Shown: positions 8,053 to 15,222 of the stretch, one piece after another
How the letters are laid out: every line of letters begins with the position of its first letter
Numbering within the stretch: the stretch's first letter is position 1
Source of the DNA: Discostella pseudostelligera
Lineage: Eukaryota > Bacillariophyta > Thalassiosirophyceae > Thalassiosirales > Thalassiosiraceae
Direction: 5' to 3'
Length of the DNA: 15,222 nucleotides
Assembly: GCA_036940085.1 (NCBI GenBank)
Contig: JALLBK010000409.1
Coordinates: 1-15,222, forward strand
Program-made: the position numbers and the translations under genes
Notes under the pieces: generated by a model
Seen by the model: the letters and a program-made list of their open reading frames with translations, nothing else
Databases searched by the model: none
Told to the model about the DNA's origin: nothing

Positions 8053-11000
8053 ATGAAAGAAGGGGATGCATGCGCAGGACCTCGCCGCCGCCGCCGCCGC
8101 CGCGGCCCTCGATGCAGCGTGAACCGCACCATCCTCTCCATCTACACTGCGGCCATCTTTGGCGGTCATTGCGAGCATGTAACTTCATGTTGTTCGCCCA
8201 GAGCCACATCATTACAGTACGATGACGTTTTAACATCTCGCTCCTACAACTCAATGTTAAGAATTAGAGGCGGAGAAGACGCGTCATCATTTGAGCACTT
8301 GGGTCAGATCCGACCGTCGTGGCGTGCGGAAACAGACACCGCCGACATGACATCGACCCATGATAGAACGAAATTCTTTGCAGCTAAATTAAATAGACCG
8401 CATAATAGAGGCTTATGGAAAAGAATTAATTTTCTGAGAGGAGGGGTTGACGACGAAAAATGCGAGGACGATGATTTTGTCGAGCCAGAGCCAGATTGCA
8501 ATGCAGATGAATCGGAATCAATGACTACTTCAACTTCAGTGACAGAAGCTACAAGTGAATTGTTTACTACTGACGATCAAAATCCCAGATCAACATTTAA
8601 TTCATGGAAAGAAATAAGTGAGAGTGTGTCATCATTCTTCTCTCGATTTCGAGCCCCAGTATTGGACACAAATACTGACCACCTCCTTCCGCGCGCAACC
8701 AACACTACCAGCATTGCACACAAGATGCCCCATGGACCCGATGGAAGGGGAGGTGGAATGACATTGTCGGATCAGTTGCAAAAACCATCGACGTTTTATT
8801 CGAGAGATCGTGATAGAAAGGAAGATTATGTTCTTACAACAGAGATTACCAATGCTGCCTTTCACGATGAGATGTCTGGTGAGACAATAATTGACACTGT
8901 GGAACCAATGACGAACATCGGAAACAAGCCATCGGATAGGAACTCGGCGGCCTTTGCAGTCCATCCAAATATCTTGTCTTCGAATCATGTTGACACGAGA
9001 AAGGATGGATACACCAAGATGAAAAAGGCGTCGAAAATCAAAGACGCGGTAGTTGAATTGAATGAGACCAAGGTCATGAACATTACTTCAATGAGCAAGG
9101 CAGTGAATGAAACAGACGCGATTATGCCATCCATCCGCAGAGATAATATCACGAAGCATTATTCTTTGCTCGGTGAAACCTCTTCTGCAAATAAAATTTC
9201 TGACGGCCTTCAATTGAAGGATTACACTTCCTCGGGATACGTGAGTCGCTGTGTTCTTTTCGTTTTTGTGTCCCTTCACATGCATTTATTTTATGCATTG
9301 CATCTTCCGCAACTTTTGCCTAGTGGGTTGGAATAGACCTCATTGCATCTCTAGGTTTGTCATCGGTCATTACCGATCTCAAAATTTCACGAACATTGCG
9401 CCCTGTTCGTAAATTCGCCGCGAAGACTACTGGACTTCACGGGTTACTCAGTGGCAAAGAGTACACAAAACTGCATCACCTTCTTGATACTGAAAGTGCC
9501 ATTGGTGGAAAGGCTTCCACGGTTATTTCAATTGATGAGGAGCTAGGAATTCATGATGCGAATGCAATCGAAGCAGAAATTCTTGCGCGTCGATTCGCAA
9601 GTCGAAAATGGCGTCGACGTATTAAATCACCTGCAAGGTCACGAGGTAGTAAGAATCCAGGGAGACGGTGGGGCTTTCGGAGAGCCAATCAGTTATCAAA
9701 CCTTAATGGCGAAGCCGTCTCAGATTATGTGATCGTTCCAGCCGTAGACACATCACCAGATGCTATGGAGCAACGGAGGCGCAAGCGTGTTGAAGAGATT
9801 GACGTCTTACTTCACCGAGGAGTTGAAAGATTGATCGAGCTTCAATGTGAAAGGGATGATTTGTTGTGCGCTCCAAATCCACTATTCAATTATACCAAGA
9901 AGAATGATCCATCGACCAATCAAACGTTCGGTGACGTGAGGACTTCTCGCGAATTCAACTTCCCATCGCCTGAGCTAGTGAATGAATATAGTGAGTTTCT
10001 CTGATGCAAACTTTGTCGATGAAATGCAGTCGTTGCAATCCCCCCCGAGCGGATATGATGAATTCTTCCTGACTATCAACACTTCATGGGCCGAAAGGCT
10101 CGGTAGTGTGGGTTTGTTATGGTTTCTGGATTTGTCAGACCTACTGTGCCGCCGGTTGCAAAACGACATGCTAGAGCAATATTTTATTGTCCTCTCTGCA
10201 CAACGACAGATATCATTTTCATTGTCCGGTTGTTGTTATGAGAGGGTACATCCTCGAAAATGCATGATATTATTGTTTCGTTTGATTCTCGCATCCAATT
10301 ACTCATTATTTGTTCTGCGACACTTCGCTGATTGCAGTTGGAGAGCTTGTGAGCCACGGAAGACTTCTCCGCCTAAACCACACGTGCGTACTCGTTATGA
10401 ATGTTATTACTTGCACTTTGATCCAATTGCATTGACTGATCATTGTTAATTTGCATGGTTCTGTGAAAATTGCAGTGAATTATGGCGAAGCCGGTCAGAT
10501 AACGGAATGGACGATGATGAGATCATAGGAGATGATTTGCTAACACCGGGTGCGGGTGCAAGGAAGCTCTACGAAAATATCGATCCGCTAGATGCACTGG
10601 GAAACATTAACAAAAGCGGAGGGGGTAGCTGGCTCTTGCGAACAGGGCTGGGTGGAAATAGCTTGGGTGAAAAGTTAGGGGAAGCCATCGAAATTGCTGC
10701 ATACAAAGGTATGTTTTTCCAGCTTCTGCCCGCCGCTTTCATGGTTCACCTTATTAATCATCACTTCCTTATTTCACTCCAGGAGTGTGCACTGCTGTCA
10801 TGTCGGTCTTTGCTCGAATGCTGTCCAACCTTCATGGAGTAAACGTCCTGTCTCACTCAGATATTCGAATGTATGTTGAGCAAGATCCTGATCTTCCGCC
10901 CGTGGACAAGAAATATGGCCCTATGATCGACGAGAGTAATTACGCTCAACAAGTTATCAAAACTGCCATCCAAAGCAGCTCAAAAAAGAAAAGGAAGTCG

Positions 11001-11606
11001 AGTAAAAGTTCGTCATCCCAAAGGTCATCGACTCGCCGCCACGGACATGAATTGAGTGACGATGCTTTCATACAGCGAGATGCTGTCGTGGAGACTCTAA
11101 TTTCGCATTGCCAAATTTCCGCTCCTCTGTTGAAATTGTTTCCTATGGATTGGCAACGCGCAATGGTCGGCAATATCATCACCTTAGCTACAGCAATCGT
11201 TTCTGATTTTGCCGACGGTCTTCAAGTTCAGCTACTTGGTCATGCACTGACTGTCTCGTTCAAACCGATAACAGAGGCCGATATGATCCAACACATTGGA
11301 GCGGGGAGCTTTCGACAAAACCATAGACGTACAAGACCGGACGAGTTCGAGGCAGCAGTATTGGCTACTGCTGTAGACATCAGCGAAAACTTGGCTTTCC
11401 TGGACGGATGGTTGGAATGGGTTGAGCGTAAGGTGGGTGGAGGGGTATTGCGGGCCCAAATCAGCAACTTGATTGCTCGCGTTGTTCTGACATTAATAGA
11501 CGAAGTTCTCAGCGGAGCTCGGTTGGACTTGTGGTCTTCACAAGCGAATGGCCCAAGATTATACGCTGCTCTGGAATACCGAACATCAACTAATGGAGAA
11601 GAGTGA
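8053..11606 (+). CDS. Uncharacterised 985-residue protein, five exons
   Basis: I do not recognise this protein. Exons are 8053-9240, 9324-9990, 10338-10383, 10476-10708 and 10783-11606; together they give 2958 nt with no internal stop. Each junction was chosen by GT-AG sites and phase (0, 1, 2, 1). The frame opens at a TTG, so the ATG at 8053 is used. Residues 11-17 are seven arginines followed by a short hydrophobic run (TILSIYTAAIFGG, 26-38), a weak signal-anchor candidate. RIRGG (70-74) and LRGG (128-131) follow. Most of exon 1 is polar and Ser/Thr rich. Residues 542-576 are charged and probably coiled coil. Residues 779-783 are KKKRK within a Ser/Arg-rich patch. The region from 690 onward (KGVCTAVMSVFARML, then AMVGNIITLATAIVSDFADGL near 838-858) is hydrophobic-helical and looks like the folded domain. 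Location and role remain open: the Arg/hydrophobic start suggests membrane entry, the KKKRK patch suggests the nucleus. Confidence 0.75.
8081..8104 (+). repeat. (CGC)n microsatellite encoding seven arginines
   Basis: Seven consecutive CGC codons lie near the start of the 985-residue protein and encode residues 11-17. Such triplet tracts slip in replication, so the length probably varies between strains. Confidence 0.8.
9241..9323 (+). other. Intron 1 of the 985-residue gene
   Basis: 83 bp, donor GTGAGT after GGATAC, acceptor TTGCCTAG before TGGGTTGG, phase 0. The alternative acceptor CTCTAG at 9354 would put the next exon in the wrong frame. Confidence 0.75.
9991..10337 (+). other. Intron 2 of the 985-residue gene (347 bp, unusually long)
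   Basis: Donor GTGAGT after GAATATA, acceptor GATTGCAG before TTGGAGAG, phase 1. It is about four times longer than the other three introns of the gene and contains a long open frame in another phase (9982-10449). Retention would stop translation four codons past the donor. Confidence 0.65.
10384..10475 (+). other. Intron 3 of the 985-residue gene
   Basis: 92 bp, donor GTGCGT after CCACAC, acceptor AATTGCAG before TGAATTATGG, phase 2. It follows a 46-nt mini-exon (10338-10383) encoding GELVSHGRLLRLNH. Confidence 0.65.
10709..10782 (+). other. Intron 4 of the 985-residue gene
   Basis: 74 bp, donor GTATGT after ACAAAG, acceptor TTCACTCCAG before GAGTGTGC, phase 1. Joining gives the continuous hydrophobic helix sequence AAYKGVCTAVMSVFARML. 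Confidence 0.75.
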
Positions 11607-12081
11607 ATGAGTTCCCGATACAGGCGCTGAACAAGCTGCCTCGAGCAGCTCAACACGGCAGAGAGATACCACTCTATCTAGAGATTGCTTGCGCGACGCT
11701 AAGCTTACAAATTAACCGAAGATGCCTAGAGAGATCAGCAGTTGAGGGGCGGCGGCAGCCTAGCGACGCAACGCATTGCTAATGATCGACCCATCAAATA
11801 AGCTTTCGCGCGCATCAATCTTAGTTGCTCTTAAAATGTGATGTGTNCATAATTTCTTGCCCCTTATCTCGACCAATTATTTTGTCGATTCCTCCTCACA
11901 TAGAATGATGTAGCTTAGTGAATATATTTCTTGGTCGATAGAACTGCCCTGAACAAATCTTCTAATGATTGTGTTTCAATACATGCTTGCTGCCGTCTCC
12001 CAATCTCCGACATACTCTGTGATGCCTGACGATCCATTTCCCCACCCCCGAACCAGCCCCTGCTCTCTCTCAATGTCCCAT
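11607..12081. other. Convergent 3' intergenic region with one ambiguous base
   Basis: This lies between two convergent genes and should hold both 3' untranslated regions. A 6-bp hairpin (agctgc 11634-11639 with gcagct 11645-11650) starts 28 nt after the stop at 11606. tcgaccaa (11869-11876) and ttggtcga (11931-11938) form an 8-bp inverted repeat. The base at 11847 is N. The open frame at 11965-12291 overlaps the exonuclease gene antisense and is not called. No RNA gene is seen. Confidence 0.5.
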
Positions 12082-14526
12082 TTAATCCTGCCGGTTATTC
12101 TTCAACGCAGAGTACCATCTCCAAATCTTCCTCGCCGCACGCTTATAAGGATATCCCGCACGGCTAACACACACACCTTCGATCACGGGAGTTTTCTCGG
12201 CAGCAAACCCAGGCGTTACGGGAGCTCGATGCAGACCATCTCGAACAATGCGCAACTGCGTTACGCTCGAATTGCGATACTTGTGAAATAGCAGTAGCGA
12301 ATACTTTGCATCGACAATCGGATCATGAATGCCAGATTGAATGTCTTCTCCAAGGAGATTAAGGCAGACATGACGCAAGGAGAAGTGACGATACCTCGTG
12401 GCGAAGCCGAGGTATTTATCCGAGGAATTTTCTTCATCGGATACATCAGTTGCGGCGCCGCCACCCTCTTCCTTCTCCTTGATAGCATTGACAGCCTCAT
12501 TCAGTACGGAAGGCATGCGCTGACGGAAGATCTCGCTAATGTCCACCATCCGATCAAAGTCTTTCCCAGCAGTCAAACCTAGCCATTGAACATCATGATC
12601 GATAGCCTGTCCAACGATGACACCATTCTTCGGCAATGCACCCTTAATGACATCCACAGCCTCCTCTAGCGACACGGCATCCTGTCCGAGACAACTTTCG
12701 GCAGTAAGACCCGTGAGTGGAGTTAGATAACTCAAAACGCCGGCACCTTCCTTCGGAGGGCGGATGATAATATCCGCAACGACATTCCCATCGCTGTCGA
12801 CCATGGCAACACGTCCCGGATAACGATGAGATCGATCATTGTATTGAAAGGGAGGCACGCCCTCCCTGTTCCGTCCCTCATTACCACAACCGTCATTGAT
12901 ACCCCGTGCGCAGCTTCCATATCCCGTGGCAACACATTCCACATCAATGGAGAAGAAGGGTGGATCTTCAATTTCTTCCGTTTTCTTTTCTTCGCTAATA
13001 GCTCCTCCTGTTCCTTCCACCTCTTCTGAAATTTGCTTGGCAATGGTAGTAGGTGAAGCAAATGACGAACGATCTTCCGCATCTTGTGCCTCCTTGGCCA
13101 TCTGTATTGCCCTAGCCTTGTAGGGATCAAATACTCGCTTATTGGGAACAAATGAAGCGGCCATTGCATTCATGTATTGGTTGTTACTATTGCTCACTGA
13201 TGCAGGCTGTTGACGCGAGGAGCTTTGATGGTTGTTGCTCGGGGATACTACCGCCGCTACAGTAGTATTCATGTTGTTGTTGTTGTTATTGTTGAGTGAG
13301 GCGGGAAGTTGTTGGGCAGTTGGATCATGACGAAAGTTGCACGATGTGCCTCGAGTGCATTGCCCCTGAAGGAAAAAGCTGCAAATGGGCATTTCACTCT
13401 TGTTCACTGATAATGTTTACAATAAAGACGGAAAGAAGAGACATTTTGTTAGGGCACACCATGAGATCTTAAGTGAAACTCTCGGAGAAACGAAACCCAT
13501 CCATCACGTACAAAAGTCCTCACCTCTTCTCCGACCACCGCTGCTAGTAGCATTGCCACGTAAAGCATTACTATTGTTATTCTTTCCCGACGATTGGTGA
13601 TTACTATTGTTGTTGTTGCTAGTGTTGTTCCCTCGACTACCCGACGACGATCCTCCCCTATGATTTCCCCTTCGGACATGACTATTGGATTCGCCATTTC
13701 TCCCCTGCTGGTGGTGATTATTCTGCCTGTGATTCGATGAGTTGGCAGTGCTGTTGTAGCTGAGATTGGTAGAAGAATTACTCCGCGGTGGCAATTTCAC
13801 ATCAGCAGTAGTAGGAGATGGAGAGTTCGTCTTCTCTTGGGAATCATCCTTCTCCGAGTTGTTGTTATTGCTGTTGGAAGTAGCAGAAGAAGCCGCGACA
13901 GCAACCGTAGTCTCTAACAACGCAGGAGGGGTACTAGTAGGATCCTCCTCAATGGTAGTGTTTGTGGTAGATGATCCAGAAGTGCTGTTCGTAGTCTCAT
14001 CTTCCTTGGAATGAGGCTTGATATTATCGTCCTTTTTGTTGTTGCAATTGATGTTGTTGTTGCTGCTGCTTCTGCTGGCGGGGGAGGCAGAGGTGGAAGA
14101 GGTGGCGGTAGTAGTTGAAGAGGAGCAGGATGTGGTGTTGACTAGCACCTCTCCTGGCTTCTTGGAAATCACCGACATCATTACCACGGGAGTATTAGTA
14201 TTAGTAGCAGCAATAGGTGCAGACTTGGAATCTTTCTTTCCGTTCACTTTCAAAGGATTAGTAGTAGTACCGGCTACTACTTCTTTATCCTTGGAAATAT
14301 TATTGTCACGAACTTCCATGATTTTTGTATTCCTGCCATTCCATGCATTCGGAGGTGGTGGTGTTGCTGCTGAGGTAGCCTTTGAGTTGGTAGACAATTC
14401 AGACGACGCAGCGGTGGTGGAGGTGCTTGAACCAGTGTCACCGACTTGTTTGGGTGTGGAGTCTGCAGCCAAGGGAGAGCTTGGCTTGGAGCCCAGTATG
14501 CTCTCGTTGCGTCCGTTCCAAACCAT
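12082..14526 (-). CDS. CCCH zinc finger plus DEDDh 3'-5' RNA exonuclease (REX4/ISG20-like), two exons
   Basis: Exon 1 is 14526-13524 and exon 2 is 13406-12082, joined in phase 1, giving 775 residues. Residues 1-334 are low complexity (Ser, Thr, Asn), with WNGRN twice (3-7, 62-66) and an Arg/Gly/Asn-rich end that may bind RNA. A CCCH finger spans the junction's far side: C343-x7-C351-x5-C357-x3-H361. An Asn-rich linker leads to the nuclease domain. Its motifs are complete: D489-V-E491 (FSIDVECVATG), D606 (GQAIDHDVQWL), and H695...D700 (HDPIVDA), the DEDDh arrangement of REX and ISG20-type exonucleases. These trim or degrade RNA; family members mature rRNA or small RNAs. The exact substrate cannot be told. 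Exon 2 has no ATG before residue 340 of the joined protein, right by the finger, which supports the upstream exon. Confidence 0.88.
13272..13294 (-). repeat. (TTG)n/(CAA)n triplet tract coding poly-Asn
   Basis: An interrupted TTG run on the + strand encodes seven consecutive Asn in the linker between the zinc finger and the nuclease domain. Similar Asn-coding tracts occur through 13570-14060 in exon 1. Length is likely variable between strains. Confidence 0.7.
13407..13523 (-). other. Intron of the CCCH-exonuclease gene
   Basis: 117 bp on the minus strand, donor GTGAGGAC after AGAAGAG, acceptor ACATTATCAG before TGAACAAG, phase 1. Splicing joins GGRRR to VNKSEMPIC directly before the zinc finger. 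Without splicing, exon 1 ends six codons past the donor. Confidence 0.8.
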
Positions 14527-15222
14527 TGTGATGTGGTGATGATGATAGAGCTGGTGTGTGCTCGAAATATTCAGCGATGTGTGCTCGAACTGGTGATAAT
14601 ATCAAAAATCGATCTCGACTTGAAATTTAAGTCGTGATGCTCTATGAATACGGCGACGCCCACCTCGACGACGTAGTAGAAGAATCTGATCCAGTTGGTT
14701 TGACTTCAACGCAAAGCTAGGAAGGAATGGCCAACGACGAAGATTGATGACGATCACCGACCCAGCTCCAACTACTAGCTCTAAAACTCGACGCGCCGCC
14801 GTCCAGTAGATACTTAGCAGTAGAGATTGGAAAAAAGATGTCGACCCGATGCCGATGATGTCAAAAATGAAAAATGATGAATCGATCAGCGTTTGTCACC
14901 AAAGACAAAGAGTGTGAGGTGTGAGGTGTTAGTGTTGATGTTGAGTTCAACCAATATCAATGTTTGGATAGCGGCGACGCTGTTGTTGACGGTTTTGGTG
15001 GTATTGTCGTTGTCGGCGGGTCGATTGAGTTGTTGAAGATGGTGTTGGGCACACGCGTCATGATCTTCGTCGGTCTTTCCTTCCTCCGTCCACACAAAAA
15101 TGTGCACTGCACAAACATGCACCCAACAACAGACACACCACCACGTGCGACGGACGACGGACGACGGACGACGGAAGGGCGAGCGAAGCTCTCAATCTTT
15201 CAACACGATTTTGGCGGGAAAC
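14527..15222. promoter_or_regulatory. Upstream region of the exonuclease gene and right window edge
   Basis: No coding region is convincing; a 78-codon frame on the minus strand (14886-15122) has no recognisable character. At the right edge are CACGTG (15142-15147), four perfect tandem copies of a 7-mer (15148-15175) and an E2F-like TTGGCGGGAAA (15211-15221). These resemble the promoter elements elsewhere in the window. They may belong to this gene or to a divergent one lying to the right. Confidence 0.45.
15148..15175. repeat. Four perfect tandem copies of CGACGGA
   Basis: The 7-bp unit CGACGGA repeats four times without a mismatch, immediately after a CACGTG box. The length, not a multiple of three, argues against coding use. 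It may be a promoter element or a simple slippage repeat. Confidence 0.75.

Noticed and set aside
9355..9360. Alternative acceptor CTCTAG for intron 1 of the 985-residue gene
   Set aside because: It would place exon 2 in the wrong phase; the acceptor at 9323 keeps the frame open.
10055..10331. Possible box C/D snoRNA in intron 2 (ATGATGA at 10055-10061)
   Set aside because: The C box is perfect, but the next CTGA is only 7 nt away and the following one is about 270 nt away; no terminal stem pairs, so the spacing does not fit.
14018..14539. 173-codon + strand frame rich in Leu/Val opposite the exonuclease gene
   Set aside because: It is the antisense of Asn/Ser/Thr triplet tracts in a well-supported minus-strand exon, which gives runs of Leu and Val by codon complement.
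1..15222. Transposon, viral or CRISPR content
   Set aside because: No transposase, reverse transcriptase, integrase, long terminal repeats or regularly spaced repeats were found; the tandem repeats seen are short and promoter-associated.

Overview
The window looks like nuclear DNA of a diatom, probably a centric species. The evidence is compact eukaryotic genes with short GT-AG introns, Ser/Asn-rich low-complexity proteins, and one protein carrying a KVSF...IPSR...LW motif that I recall as common in diatom proteins. The lineage call is inference. I recognise no mobile element, CRISPR array, tRNA or rRNA.

There are six genes. NMD3 (+, 581-2284) encodes the 60S ribosomal export adaptor. A Ser-rich protein of unknown function (+, 3021-4367) carries two possible PP1-docking (RVxF) motifs. 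ADAT1/TAD1 (-, 4485-6380) is a tRNA adenosine deaminase with all its catalytic residues. NOP16 (+, 6756-7506, two exons) is a 60S assembly factor. A five-exon gene (+, 8053-11606) encodes a 985-residue protein I do not recognise. A two-exon gene (-, 12082-14526) encodes a CCCH zinc finger fused to a DEDDh RNA exonuclease. The start codons of the second and fifth genes were moved to the first ATG of each open frame. The three spliced models were built by matching splice sites to reading phase, and two of them are also supported by the protein family or domain that results.

Layout: NMD3 and the Ser-rich gene are in tandem. The Ser-rich gene and ADAT1 converge with only 117 bp between stops. ADAT1 and NOP16 are divergent from a 375-bp shared promoter holding four GGCGGGA elements. 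The unknown gene and the exonuclease converge across 475 bp, which contains one ambiguous base. Three intergenic regions carry notable sequence: five CACGTG boxes in 160 bp upstream of NMD3, a triple 30-bp tandem repeat with E2F-like and G-box sites upstream of the 985-residue gene, and a similar combination at the right edge.

NMD3, ADAT1, NOP16 and probably the exonuclease all act in ribosome or RNA maturation, and several promoters share E2F-like or G-box elements. Co-regulation with growth or the cell cycle is therefore plausible but unproven. The least explained items are the 985-residue protein, the Ser-rich PP1-motif protein and the repeated promoter modules.
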